Shown: positions 38,502 to 47,313 of the stretch, piece by piece | Numbering within the stretch: position 1 is the stretch's first letter | How the letters are laid out: the number at the start of each line of letters is the position of its first letter | NCBI RefSeq assembly: GCF_003471165.1 | Contig: NZ_QRIL01000011.1 | Location: forward strand, 44,789 to 108,788 | Source: Ruminococcus sp. AM22-13 | GTDB lineage: Bacteria > Bacillota > Clostridia > Lachnospirales > Lachnospiraceae | Direction: 5' to 3' | Length of the DNA stretch: 64,000 nt | Position numbers and translations under genes: made by a program | Notes under the pieces: generated by a model | The model's input: the letters and a program-made list of their open reading frames with translations, nothing else | Database searches by the model: none | Told to the model about the DNA's origin: nothing

Positions 38502-39605
38502 ATGACATTATATCATATATCTATAAAAAAAATAATAAAGCACTGTACTTTTTCAATACTCGCAGGAACTCTTATTCTGTCTTCTGCGATTATGTCCGGA
38601 TGTTCTGTAAAAACAAACACCGCACAAACCGCTGATTCAGAATCTCAGGAACCAATCTCCACTACCGCGATTAAACTGAATACTGCAGTTACTGTCACTA
38701 TTTATGATTCCCAGGACAGAAATCTCCTTACCGAATGTATGAATTTATGTGATAAATATGAGAAAATATTCAGCCATACTGCAAGCAACAGTGAATTATA
38801 TAAACTAAACCACAGACAGCTTACACCAGTGAATGGGACAAATCATACCTATCAGGTATCAGATTCTCTGGCGGAACTGATTCAGAAGGGACTTTATTAT
38901 TCTGATTTGTCAGATGGTGCTTTCGATATCGCGATTGAGCCATTAACTTCCTTGTGGGATTTTACCGCAGAAGATCCGCAGATTCCGGAAGACAGTCTGA
39001 TTCAGACTGCTCTGTCAAAATGTGATTATCATAATGTCTCTGTTGGTGGAAAAGACAATAATGAGATTACATTAAAAACTGACGACACTGCCATAGAGTT
39101 AGGTGCTATTGCCAAAGGATATATTGCGGACCGATTAAAAGAGTACTTGATTTCTCAGGATGTGAAAAGCGCGATTATTAATCTTGGTGGAAATGTTCTC
39201 TGTATCGGTGGGAAACCGGATGATTCTTCATTTAAGATTGGAATTCAGAAGCCATTTGCGGATCGAAGTGAAACGATCGCTGTTATGGATATTAAAGATA
39301 AATCTGTTGTTTCTTCGGGAGTTTATGAGAGATGTTTTGAACAGGACGGAACTTTATACCATCACCTGCTGAATCCCAAGACAGGATATCCTTATGACAA
39401 TGGACTAATCGCAGTTACGATTATCTCTGATCAGTCTGTAGATGGAGATGCACTAAGCACGACTTGCTTCGCGCTTGGGCTTGAAGATGGATTGAAACTG
39501 GCTGAATCTCTGGATGATGTGCAAGCATTTTTTGTGACATCAGATTATGAGATACATTATACAAAAGATTTCCAGAAAGAAATTACAGTTACGGAAACTG
39601 GCTGA
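38502..39605 (+). CDS. apbE: FAD:protein FMN transferase (ApbE), lipoprotein
   Basis: A 367-aa exported lipoprotein; the signal peptide ends in a lipobox (SSAIMSGC, Cys about 34). The ApbE domain (about 55-360) shows GAFDIAIEPLTSLWDF, ELGAIAKGYIADRL (flavin site), INLGGNVLCIGG and HHLLNPKTGYPYDNG, then a metal-binding VDGDALSTTCFALG. ApbE attaches FMN to a threonine of membrane redox proteins such as Rnf or extracellular flavoproteins. No substrate gene is adjacent. AGAGGT precedes the ATG; a terminator follows. Confidence 0.92.
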   Translation: MTLYHISIKKIIKHCTFSILAGTLILSSAIMSGCSVKTNTAQTADSESQEPISTTAIKLNTAVTVTIYDSQDRNLLTECMNLCDKYEKIFSHTASNSELYKLNHRQLTPVNGTNHTYQVSDSLAELIQKGLYYSDLSDGAFDIAIEPLTSLWDFTAEDPQIPEDSLIQTALSKCDYHNVSVGGKDNNEITLKTDDTAIELGAIAKGYIADRLKEYLISQDVKSAIINLGGNVLCIGGKPDDSSFKIGIQKPFADRSETIAVMDIKDKSVVSSGVYERCFEQDGTLYHHLLNPKTGYPYDNGLIAVTIISDQSVDGDALSTTCFALGLEDGLKLAESLDDVQAFFVTSDYEIHYTKDFQKEITVTETG

Positions 39606-39623
39606 CACTCTTCACAAATGAAA

Positions 39624-39670
39624 TAAGAGAGCTGCTATACCAAAAGTTATACGGCAGCTCTCTTATTTTC
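39624..39670 (+). terminator. apbE terminator
   Basis: TAAGAGAGCTGC (39624-39635) and GCAGCTCTCTTA (39654-39665) form a 12-bp stem followed by TTTTC. It starts about 20 bases after the apbE stop codon. The remaining sequence to 39807 is AT-rich without visible features. Confidence 0.88.
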
Positions 39671-39807
39671 ACTATTTTTCTCAATTTTTCCACAACTATG
39701 TTAAGTTTTTTATCTGCACAATCATATTCACAGACACGCAAATGATATAGTTATTTTGAAATCAATATGATAACGTACTGGCTGCCAGATATCAGATGAT
39801 TCGTACA

Positions 39808-40593
39808 CTATCCCCATATTCCACTTCTCTGCTCTTCCAGATGATCGAGAATAAAGTTATAAATATCTATGGATACGCCGTCAGGATAGTGTGTTCCATC
39901 TACGGTTGAAAATCCTTCTGATACCAGATGAGAATACACATCTATATAAGTAACACCACTTAAATTCGCCTGCATTGCTGCATTGAAGCTCTCAATCTCC
40001 GTATTGCTACAATACGGATCATTCTGCACTGGTCCTACGGAGACAAAATATGTCTGTGCTCCACGATTAGCCCATTCAGCTGCTTTGGAATTGATATAGC
40101 TGAGATAATCATTGACATGATACAGGTCATTAACTCCCATCAGAATAATGACTGCAGTGTTATCTTCTATCTGATCTTCTACCTGCGGCACGCCTGTTGA
40201 TACCATCCAGTCATAACCCATGGAAGAAAGACAGGACCAGACGCTGTCATCGTTCACTGCATCTCTGAGTCCTTCTGTTCTGGAATCTCCGATGAAAACA
40301 AGCTTGTCTGCTGAGACTGTATCCGGATGATTTGGTTTGCTCAGCGTTCCCTGATCTGCCGGATTCTGTTTAGCTGCTTCTTGTGTCGCTGTCGGTACTG
40401 GTGTTGACGTCGGCTTCGGTGTTGCTGTCGGTTTTGGTGTTGCCGTTGGTGTAGGTGTTGATGTTGGCTTCATCGCAGCCGGTCTTGGTGGGCCTGCAAC
40501 TTCTGACGCATAAACATTTGAGAATATACAAATTGCTGCAATGCCTGCTGCTAATATTATTAATTTGATTTTATGTTTTTTCGTCGTACTCAC
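39808..40593 (-). CDS. Secreted SGNH/GDSL hydrolase with Pro-Thr linker
   Basis: A 261-aa exported enzyme. A basic N-terminus and hydrophobic signal (about 8-29) are followed by a Pro/Thr-rich spacer (about 35-70, repeats of PTATPKPT) and an SGNH hydrolase domain. Block I is FIGDSRTEGL (Ser), block III IILMGVNDLY (Asn) and block V DGTHYPDG (Asp and His). Such enzymes remove acetyl or acyl groups from glycans, including wall polymers. The spacer suggests the domain is held at or beyond the cell wall. The natural substrate is not evident. Confidence 0.85.
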   Translation of the reverse strand: MSTTKKHKIKLIILAAGIAAICIFSNVYASEVAGPPRPAAMKPTSTPTPTATPKPTATPKPTSTPVPTATQEAAKQNPADQGTLSKPNHPDTVSADKLVFIGDSRTEGLRDAVNDDSVWSCLSSMGYDWMVSTGVPQVEDQIEDNTAVIILMGVNDLYHVNDYLSYINSKAAEWANRGAQTYFVSVGPVQNDPYCSNTEIESFNAAMQANLSGVTYIDVYSHLVSEGFSTVDGTHYPDGVSIDIYNFILDHLEEQRSGIWG

Positions 40594-40644
40594 TCCCCTC
40601 AGAATGAATTCTCACATAATTACCTAATGGATATATCTGACATC

Positions 40645-40807
40645 TATTACAGCGAAAATTAAGTTTCTGCTATATTGACGCAGGATGATTTCTTCATCTG
40701 CAAGGCGGAGGAATGAGGCGTAGCGGTGGCTACGGCGATTGACGACAACGCCGCAGATGAAGAATCAGACAAGTCAATATAGCAGTTACTTAATATTCGC
40801 TGTAATA
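40645..40807. repeat. MITE-like 163-bp palindromic element
   Basis: The ends are long imperfect inverted repeats of about 60 bp: TATTACAGCGAAAATTAAG and GCTATATTGAC on the left match the complement of the right end, which reads TCAATATAGC and CTTAATATTCGCTGTAATA. The core has a CGTAGC/GCTACG hairpin. No coding capacity. The structure resembles a miniature inverted-repeat transposable element or a large REP-like unit. Confidence 0.8.
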
Positions 40808-40817
40808 TATATCGTAA

Positions 40818-41072
40818 TTACATCCCCGGCATCATATCCGGCCATGAGAGGATTTCTTTAGAGATAATTTCTTCATAATCACCCTCAATATCCTGGCTTC
40901 TGCCTGCTTCGAATACGTTTGTCTCTGCTCCCCAGACACGGTCTTCGTATTCCCACACATGGAATCTCAGACCACGGAACATAAAGTCAAGGCTTCCACA
41001 TCCATTTTCTTCTGTGTATTCATAATGAATATTTTTTGTTTTTAATGCTTCCTGCACTTTTTCTAATCGCAT
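40818..41072 (-). CDS. Conserved hypothetical protein, small
   Basis: An 84-aa soluble acidic protein starting MRLEKVQEALKTKNIHYEY, with GGGAGG seven bases before the ATG; a longer frame 29 codons upstream has no site. It contains GCGSLDFMFRGLRFHVWEYE and ends WPDMMPGM. I do not recognise a family. The leader has an ATCAGTAT/ATACTGAT hairpin (41095-41116). It is flanked by a MITE-like element on one side and a repeat relic on the other. Confidence 0.6.
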   Translation of the reverse strand: MRLEKVQEALKTKNIHYEYTEENGCGSLDFMFRGLRFHVWEYEDRVWGAETNVFEAGRSQDIEGDYEEIISKEILSWPDMMPGM

Positions 41073-41329
41073 CGAAATACCTCCCGTTTGGATGATCAGT
41101 ATATTTTCATACTGATTATTTTTACTGTAAAAATCACTACAACTATTAAGCATATACACAATTATCTGCTTAATATCTCTAAGATACGAAAGATAAATAC
41201 AAATAACTGCAAATAGCTATAGTTTGCATCCCCATGTATACCCCATTACATAGAGATTATTATACCATACTCTGCAATATCCCATGTAATCTGAATACAA
41301 CTTGGGGCATTCCGAAAATAGATATTGTA

Positions 41330-41378
41330 TTACGGTTCACTCCGTTCTCAGCGGCATAATAACGCACGAACAGCAGCT
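41330..41378. repeat. Relic of the dispersed palindromic element
   Basis: TTACGGTTCACTCCGTTCTC followed by AG matches the left end of the elements at 22399 and 34627 with one change, and CACGAACAG resembles their right end. The interior is missing. It is probably an internally deleted third copy. Confidence 0.5.
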
Positions 41379-41380
41379 AC

Positions 41381-42310
41381 TCAATTCTTATTCTTCTTTG
41401 CCGGAACCGCCAGAATAATGATCGTCACAATTACAAGCAAAGTTCCGATCAGATCTGGTGTCGTAAAGCTTACTTTCATCCAGACCGCGGTCAGCACCAT
41501 CGAAGCTACCGGTTCCACACAGGAGAAAAGACTGGCTTTTACGGAGCCTATCATCTTCACACCTGTCAGGTACATGGAAAATCCGGCCATCGTTCCAAAA
41601 ATAATAATAAAAGCCAGTGCCACAAATGTTTCTCCGTCAAAAATCACCTGATAGTTCCACGGACGAAATACTGCCATAAGCACCACGCCGCCAATCAGCA
41701 TCCCCCATGCCAGTACAAGTGGTGTATCAAACTGCGCCTGCAATCTGGCTGGTTTTATCGTATATATGACTACTGAAACTGCCGAAATTAGTCCCATAAT
41801 CAGTGCTTTCTGTGATAGTGCCAGTGAAGTAGGATTTCCATGTGTTGCGATCAGAAAAATTCCTGTCACCGCAAGGGTTACGCCCAGCACTTCTTTTTTC
41901 TCAGGAAGACGTTTTGTACGCAGACATACCCACACAACGATCAGCGCAGGTCCGAGATACTGAATGACTGTTGCAGTTCCGGCATTTGACCACTCGATTG
42001 TCTGAAAATAGCTGTACTGACACAACATCATTCCCGCCAGCCCGTAAATGATAATATCCCCCCTGTTTCTCTTACTTCTCCAGATATCGAAGGTTTTTCC
42101 CTTAATTCTGATGAAATAGTAGCACAGAAGCAGAACTCCTGCTGTTACCAGACGTATCGGCACCAGCCAGGAGGCCGTTACCTCTTTGTTCTGAAACAGG
42201 AACTGACCACAGACACCGGAGATTCCCCACAAAATGCCGCCAATGATCGTCAGAAATGTTCCCAGAATCACCTCTCGTTTTTTGTTGTTTGAATTTGTTT
42301 TCTCATTCAT
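41381..42310 (-). CDS. EamA-family (DMT) transporter
   Basis: A 309-aa integral membrane protein with about ten hydrophobic segments, made of two EamA repeats (about 15-150 and 165-300). GGILWGISGVCGQFLF and later GTMAGFSMYLTGVKMIGSVK are typical of drug/metabolite exporters. It may export amino acids or metabolites. It is not linked to the sulfate operon by transcription, because a strong terminator lies between them. Confidence 0.85.
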   Translation of the reverse strand: MNEKTNSNNKKREVILGTFLTIIGGILWGISGVCGQFLFQNKEVTASWLVPIRLVTAGVLLLCYYFIRIKGKTFDIWRSKRNRGDIIIYGLAGMMLCQYSYFQTIEWSNAGTATVIQYLGPALIVVWVCLRTKRLPEKKEVLGVTLAVTGIFLIATHGNPTSLALSQKALIMGLISAVSVVIYTIKPARLQAQFDTPLVLAWGMLIGGVVLMAVFRPWNYQVIFDGETFVALAFIIIFGTMAGFSMYLTGVKMIGSVKASLFSCVEPVASMVLTAVWMKVSFTTPDLIGTLLVIVTIIILAVPAKKNKN

Positions 42311-42395
42311 AACGTATATATCCTGTCTACACTAATATAAATCAGAGATGAGTATAATCCGCAATACCAAAACTTGTCAAGGAATCAATTTGGGT

Positions 42396-42436
42396 GCAAA
42401 AAACCGCCACAGAAATGTTCGTTATCTGTGACGGTT
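42396..42436 (-). terminator. Terminator of the sulfate operon
   Basis: On the minus strand AACCGTCACAGA and TCTGTGGCGGTT form a 12-bp stem (one G-U pair) with an 11-base loop, followed by TTTTTTG. It closes the 12-kb operon about 95 bases after the cysN stop codon. Confidence 0.92.
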
Positions 42437-42529
42437 TATATTATTTTTCGGAATTTATTCTGCAATAGTTTACTCACATACTTACACAGACCGTTTTCCA
42501 TACGCTGTCTTTACATTTTTCTGATTCGA

Positions 42530-44170
42530 TCAGATATAGTTTCCATCCTGTGCATTCTGTACTGCAAATGCAGATTTCTTCTTTACGAAGTCTACTGCGT
42601 CTTTCACCGTAAGTCCATCCAGCTGCCAGTTTGTATAGAATCCATCCAGTCCTTTAAGTGTCTCGTCTTTTGCTGTGTTTTCATCAAGGACAAGAAGTAC
42701 GATCAGTCCGGCTGCTTTGAGGTGGCGGACGGTTTCTGCATAGTTTTCACTTGCTGCCGGGTGATACAGATAGGTATGTCTTCCAAGTACAGTCAGCCCT
42801 TTTTCTACCTGCTCTGCAAATTCAAGTGTGATTCCTTCTTTGCCGATTGGGAATTCTACGACAACCGGGGTCTGACCCTTAAGTCCGGCACGAACCTGCT
42901 CGTCTACTTTACCAATCTGGGATTTATCCTGGGAAACGAGAGTTTTTCTCACAACACCGCAGGCAGATGTCATGTTTGTGACACGGTCGATCAGAATCAG
43001 TTCTCCAAGTGTTCTGTGCTTGTCAAATTCGTCTACCACGATCTTCTCTGAGAACTCCAGAGTACAGGAGGCAATCTCATTTTTATTTAAAGTATAGGCG
43101 TTTTTCTTTTCGCCTGTGTTTACGTCTACGGAATAATTAATCTTTGTAACCAGACCTGGAATCATCTTTGTGCCAATCTTTACAAAGAAATTCTTGCCGT
43201 CTGTCAGGGCATTGTCGTCCATCCAGAGGATATCTGCTTCCACAGAGTCTGTCAGGACTGCACCGGAATCGATTGTGAGCACGCATCCTCGGGAAACGTC
43301 CACTTCTCTGTCAAGCTGGATGGTGACAGGCTGTCCCTGTACTGCTTCTTCGGCTTCTTTGTTTCCAACCAGAATGCTCTTTACATGAGCTTCTTCCTTG
43401 CTCGGAAGTGTAGTTACAAGGTCACCGACTTTAATAGAGCCATTCTCGATCTGTCCCTGAAATCCGCGGAATTCATGGTTTGGCCGGCAGACTCTCTGTA
43501 CCGGCATGTAGAAACCTTTTTCTGTGTCTTCCTTGATATCTACGGTTTCCAGATGTCTAAGGAGTGCTTCGCCTTCATACCATGGCATATTGTCAGATTT
43601 TGTTGTGACATTGTCACCCTCTGTGGCAGATACCGGAATAATGGTTACATTGGCAAGTTTTAATTCCTCTACCAGTGCTGCGATCTGATTCTCGATCTCG
43701 TGGAAACGCTTCTCATCATAACCGATAAGATCCATTTTGTTTACTGCGAATACAAAGTAACGGATTCCCATCAGTGCGCAGATTCTTGCATGGCGTCTTG
43801 TCTGAACCAGAACGCCCTGGGAAGCATCCACAAGGATAACTGCCAGATCTGCAAAAGAAGCACCAACTGCCATGTTTCTGGTATATTCTTCATGTCCCGG
43901 TGTGTCCGCAACGATGAAGCTTCTGTTATCTGTTGTAAAATATCTGTATGCAACGTCGATTGTGATACCCTGCTCACGTTCTGCCATCAGGCCATCCAGA
44001 AGAAGTGAATAATCAATGGCGCCGCCTCTGCTTCCTACCTTGGAATCCAGCTCCAGAGCTTTTTCCTGGTCTGCATAGAGAAGCTTTGCATCATAAAGAA
44101 TATGTCCGATCAGAGTGGATTTTCCATCATCCACACTTCCGCATGTAATAAATTTCAATAATCCTTTCAT
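42530..44170 (-). CDS. cysN: Sulfate adenylyltransferase GTPase subunit with decayed APS-kinase-like tail
   Basis: A 546-aa subunit that couples GTP hydrolysis to formation of APS by CysD. The EF-Tu-like GTPase part shows GSVDDGKSTLIGHIL, DTPGHEEYTRNM and NKMD. It is about 70 residues longer than stand-alone CysN. The last 113 residues align by eye with the APS kinase (CysC) domain of CysNC fusions: EFPIGKEGIT stands where the P-loop GLSGSGKST should be, HTYLYHP where the VYLLDGDNVR motif should be, and KAAGLIVLLVLDEN as usual. Kinase residues are missing. The gene starts one base after cysD ends. Confidence 0.92.
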   Translation of the reverse strand: MKGLLKFITCGSVDDGKSTLIGHILYDAKLLYADQEKALELDSKVGSRGGAIDYSLLLDGLMAEREQGITIDVAYRYFTTDNRSFIVADTPGHEEYTRNMAVGASFADLAVILVDASQGVLVQTRRHARICALMGIRYFVFAVNKMDLIGYDEKRFHEIENQIAALVEELKLANVTIIPVSATEGDNVTTKSDNMPWYEGEALLRHLETVDIKEDTEKGFYMPVQRVCRPNHEFRGFQGQIENGSIKVGDLVTTLPSKEEAHVKSILVGNKEAEEAVQGQPVTIQLDREVDVSRGCVLTIDSGAVLTDSVEADILWMDDNALTDGKNFFVKIGTKMIPGLVTKINYSVDVNTGEKKNAYTLNKNEIASCTLEFSEKIVVDEFDKHRTLGELILIDRVTNMTSACGVVRKTLVSQDKSQIGKVDEQVRAGLKGQTPVVVEFPIGKEGITLEFAEQVEKGLTVLGRHTYLYHPAASENYAETVRHLKAAGLIVLLVLDENTAKDETLKGLDGFYTNWQLDGLTVKDAVDFVKKKSAFAVQNAQDGNYI

Positions 44171-44171
44171 C

Positions 44172-45071
44172 CTAGAAATACCCCTCTCTCTTTCTTCTCT
44201 CCATGCTGCCTGCTGCCTCGTGGTCGATCACACGGCTGGTACGTTCAGAGGAAACAGCACTTAATGTCTCATCAATAATCTCGTCCAGTGTATCTGCCTC
44301 AGATTCGATACCACCTGTCAGCGGATAACATCCAAGAGTACGGAATCTGACTTTTTTGTGCTCGATCTTTTCACCTGGGCGAAGTTTTAATCTGTCATCA
44401 TCTACCATGATAATGTTTCCATCTCTGTAGATGACCGGTCTTTCTTTTGCAAAATATAATGGTACGATTTCGATATTTTCACGCTGAATATATTGCCAGA
44501 TATCCTTCTCTGTCCAGTTGGAAATCGGGAATACTCGCATGCTTTCACCTTTCTGGATCTTGGTGTTGTAGAGTTTCCACATTTCCGGTCTCTGGTTCTT
44601 CGGATCCCATGCCTGAGCAGAATTACGGAAAGAGAAAATTCTTTCTTTCGCTCTGGATTTTTCTTCATCACGACGGCCACCGCCAAATGCTGCTGTGAAA
44701 CCATATTTTGTCAGGGCCTGTTTTAATGCCTGTGTTTTCATGACATCTGTGTATGCAGAACCATGATCGAACGGGTTGATTCCTGCTTTCACACCTTCTT
44801 CATTGGTGTATACCAGCATATCGATTCCGTTTTCTTTTGCGACTCTGTCACGAAATTCGATCATTTCGCGGAATTTCCATGTTGTATCAATGTGCAGGAA
44901 CGGGAAAGGTGGTTTCTCCGGGTAAAATGCTTTCAGCGCCAGATGGAGCATAACGGAGCTGTCCTTTCCTATAGAATAAAGCATAACCGGCTTTTCACAC
45001 TCGGCTGCTACTTCTCGCATAATATAAATTGCTTCTGCCTCAAGCTCATCAAGATGAGATAAGTTACTCAT
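44172..45071 (-). CDS. cysD: Sulfate adenylyltransferase subunit 2
   Basis: A 299-aa catalytic subunit of ATP sulfurylase, from the PP-loop (PAPS reductase-like) family. The PP-loop is [20 protein letters not shown] (about 31-50); [16 protein letters not shown] and [17 protein letters not shown] are characteristic of CysD. It produces adenylyl sulfate with CysN. Upstream is a gap of about 100 bases to the AprB-like gene without an obvious terminator. Confidence 0.96.
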   Translation of the reverse strand: MSNLSHLDELEAEAIYIMREVAAECEKPVMLYSIGKDSSVMLHLALKAFYPEKPPFPFLHIDTTWKFREMIEFRDRVAKENGIDMLVYTNEEGVKAGINPFDHGSAYTDVMKTQALKQALTKYGFTAAFGGGRRDEEKSRAKERIFSFRNSAQAWDPKNQRPEMWKLYNTKIQKGESMRVFPISNWTEKDIWQYIQRENIEIVPLYFAKERPVIYRDGNIIMVDDDRLKLRPGEKIEHKKVRFRTLGCYPLTGGIESEADTLDEIIDETLSAVSSERTSRVIDHEAAGSMERRKREGYF

Positions 45072-45169
45072 TGCATTATCCTCCTCTGTTTGTTAAATAT
45101 ATTTTGAAAAATCTGGCGGATATTTTTCTGCCATATTCTTGGAAAATTTTCTTTCAAAGTTAATACCTG

Positions 45170-45484
45170 TCAATATTTATTGGCATCCTTCTTATTAACC
45201 TGAATCGTAATCTTTGTACCGTCCGGCTTCTCCACTGTCCATGTGGAAATGTCCGGCTTTTCTGATACGACCATGCTTGCGCCTCTGCCGCCCACATCAG
45301 CTCCAAGGAAGAATCGGATGGCGTCGTGGCTGCATTCTTTGATACAGGAAGTACATCCCCAGCAGTCTCTTACCTGACGGATGAAGGCTTTTCCTTCTTT
45401 GTCCTTTTTAATCAAATTTCCGGGACAGGCTTCGATGCATTTGCCACATCCTACGCATTTGCTTTTCTGAATCCGAATGCTCAT
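45170..45484 (-). CDS. aprB: AprB-like ferredoxin subunit of APS reductase
   Basis: A 104-aa iron-sulfur protein with two [4Fe-4S] motifs: CVGCGKCIEACPG and CWGCTSCIKECSH. It is shorter than AprB of dissimilatory sulfate reducers, lacking most of the C-terminal arm that wraps AprA. Its start overlaps the AprA-like stop by four bases (ATGA), so the two are made together. It presumably passes electrons to the flavin of the alpha subunit. Confidence 0.85.
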   Translation of the reverse strand: MSIRIQKSKCVGCGKCIEACPGNLIKKDKEGKAFIRQVRDCWGCTSCIKECSHDAIRFFLGADVGGRGASMVVSEKPDISTWTVEKPDGTKITIQVNKKDANKY

Positions 45485-47292
45485 CTTTCACCTGCTCCTT
45501 TCTCTGCTGTATTTGCTGTTTCCTGCTTACCAGCGTTCTCTTTTGTTACCAGATCTCTATATAAAATTTTGATCTCACCATTTTCCATACAGGAGTTTAC
45601 ATATTTCATCCAGTCTTCACTCTGATCCGGATAATCTGTATTCTCTCCGAAGCTGTGCCATCTGGTTTCCTTTCTTGCTGCCAGATGTGCGATAACTGCG
45701 CGGCATATGATCAGTCGCTCACGAAGTTCATAGATCTGCATCAGCTCATAAGCATCTGTCGCTGCCAGTGTATCTACAACAGGAAGCAGTGCTGCGATCT
45801 TTTCATCTGCTTTCGCAAGGCTTGTCTCACTGTATCTGTAATCGGTTCCGATTCCGCCTGCATACTGATCCATGATCTTCTGCATTGCTTCTTCAAGCTG
45901 TTCTGCATTCATCAGGGAACGTGGAGCATTTAAGTGAGATTCATACTCTGCTTTCTTTGCTTCTGCTATTTCAGAAAGCTTTTTATCTTCTGCTATTTCT
46001 GTATCTTTGGTTATTTTTGTTACGGTTTTCTCTTCTGCCTGTCCAGATGCCTCTCTCTGGTTTTCAGGTGTCCCTTTGTCTCTGGTTTCGGCATCTTTAT
46101 TACCCAGATATTCCAGAATCGCTTCTGCGGCGATCTCACCCTCTGCCAGTGCACCGGTTACATATTTCTGCGGGCATCCGCCTGCAACATCTCCGGCTGC
46201 ATATAATCCCTCGATTGTTGTGGCTCTGTTATTGTCTACCCAGTAACCGCTGGCTGTATGTCCGCCTACGATATATGGCTCTGTACCTTCAATCTCTACA
46301 TTTTCTTCCGAAGGACCCTTGCCGGCTTCCATCCATTTCAAGGTCTGAGATGGTGCCATATTCAGGTATGCTTTGTAGAGATCCTGTTCCTGTTCTTTGG
46401 AAATTCCTTCTGTTCTGAGATAGCAAGGACCATTTCCTTCCCGGTTCTCCATGACCGTACCATAAACACGCTGAGAAGTTGTCAGGCCGTATTTTGTCTC
46501 ATAAATATCGCCATGTGCATTAACCTGTCTGGCTCCTACGCCCTGCGCGATAGTTCCTGTCGGAGCGATCGTATCTTTACATCTCAATGCGATGAAACGC
46601 ATCTCGAAAGTTGTCATCTCTGCGCCGGAAAGTAATCCCATTGCATATCCTGCACCTGTGTTAAATGGCGGATACCACATCTTATGTCTGGAAAATCCCG
46701 GATTGTTCGGTCTGTAAAGTCCTGCCGCACCGCCTGTCGCACAAAGGACTGCTTCTGCGTCGATATCATAGAAAATATCTTCATTTACGCTAAATCCCAC
46801 TGCACCTGTGATCTTTCCGTTTTCTTTTTTGTAGTCTGTAATGTTTACGTGGTTTAAAACTGTGACATTTTCCTGCTCAGCTGCCGCTTTTGCCAGGATT
46901 GGCTTCATGTTCTCGCCGTTGATCTTGATGTTTCGATTTCCTCTGGCAACGTATTTGCCATTTTCATCTTTCAGGATGACCAGACCCAGATCTTCCATCA
47001 CTTTTGTCACGTGATTCAGTCTCTCCGACATGCTCAGAAGAAGATCTTCTCTGACGATTCCATGGGCATCCTTTTTGGCATAATCCACGTAATCCTGTGG
47101 AACTCTGCCTTCTGTGATGTATGCGTTTAAGGCGTTGACACCTGCTGCCAGGCATCCGCTTCTTTTAATATTTGCTTTCTCTGCGATCAGAACTTTTCTT
47201 TCGCTTTTCTGACCGATAACATATGCTGCAAAACAGCCTGCTGTTCCACCGCCGATGATCAGTACGTCGGTCTTGATTCTCTCTGTTCTCAT
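45481..47292 (-). CDS. aprA: AprA-like flavoprotein subunit of APS reductase
   Basis: A 603-aa member of the succinate dehydrogenase/fumarate reductase flavoprotein family. The FAD site reads VLIIGGGTAGCFAAYVIG; TGGAAGLYRPNNPGFSRHKM and ATTIEGLYAAGDVAGGCPQKY are conserved in APS reductase alpha subunits. A charged insert (about residues 400-455, rich in Lys/Glu/Thr) separates the FAD part from the C-terminal helical domain. Context (CysD, CysN, sulfite reductase) indicates reduction of adenylyl sulfate to sulfite and AMP for assimilation. Assignment to AprA rather than another family member rests largely on this context. Confidence 0.85.
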   Translation of the reverse strand: MRTERIKTDVLIIGGGTAGCFAAYVIGQKSERKVLIAEKANIKRSGCLAAGVNALNAYITEGRVPQDYVDYAKKDAHGIVREDLLLSMSERLNHVTKVMEDLGLVILKDENGKYVARGNRNIKINGENMKPILAKAAAEQENVTVLNHVNITDYKKENGKITGAVGFSVNEDIFYDIDAEAVLCATGGAAGLYRPNNPGFSRHKMWYPPFNTGAGYAMGLLSGAEMTTFEMRFIALRCKDTIAPTGTIAQGVGARQVNAHGDIYETKYGLTTSQRVYGTVMENREGNGPCYLRTEGISKEQEQDLYKAYLNMAPSQTLKWMEAGKGPSEENVEIEGTEPYIVGGHTASGYWVDNNRATTIEGLYAAGDVAGGCPQKYVTGALAEGEIAAEAILEYLGNKDAETRDKGTPENQREASGQAEEKTVTKITKDTEIAEDKKLSEIAEAKKAEYESHLNAPRSLMNAEQLEEAMQKIMDQYAGGIGTDYRYSETSLAKADEKIAALLPVVDTLAATDAYELMQIYELRERLIICRAVIAHLAARKETRWHSFGENTDYPDQSEDWMKYVNSCMENGEIKILYRDLVTKENAGKQETANTAEKGAGER

Positions 47293-47313
47293 ACCCTTTC
47301 CTCCAGAAGTGTG

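Noticed and set aside
40384..40490. Tandem repeat array or CRISPR-like sequence in the SGNH hydrolase gene
   Set aside because: The repeats are short codon-level repeats encoding a Pro/Thr linker. There are no spacers or regular direct repeats, and no CRISPR array is visible anywhere in the window.
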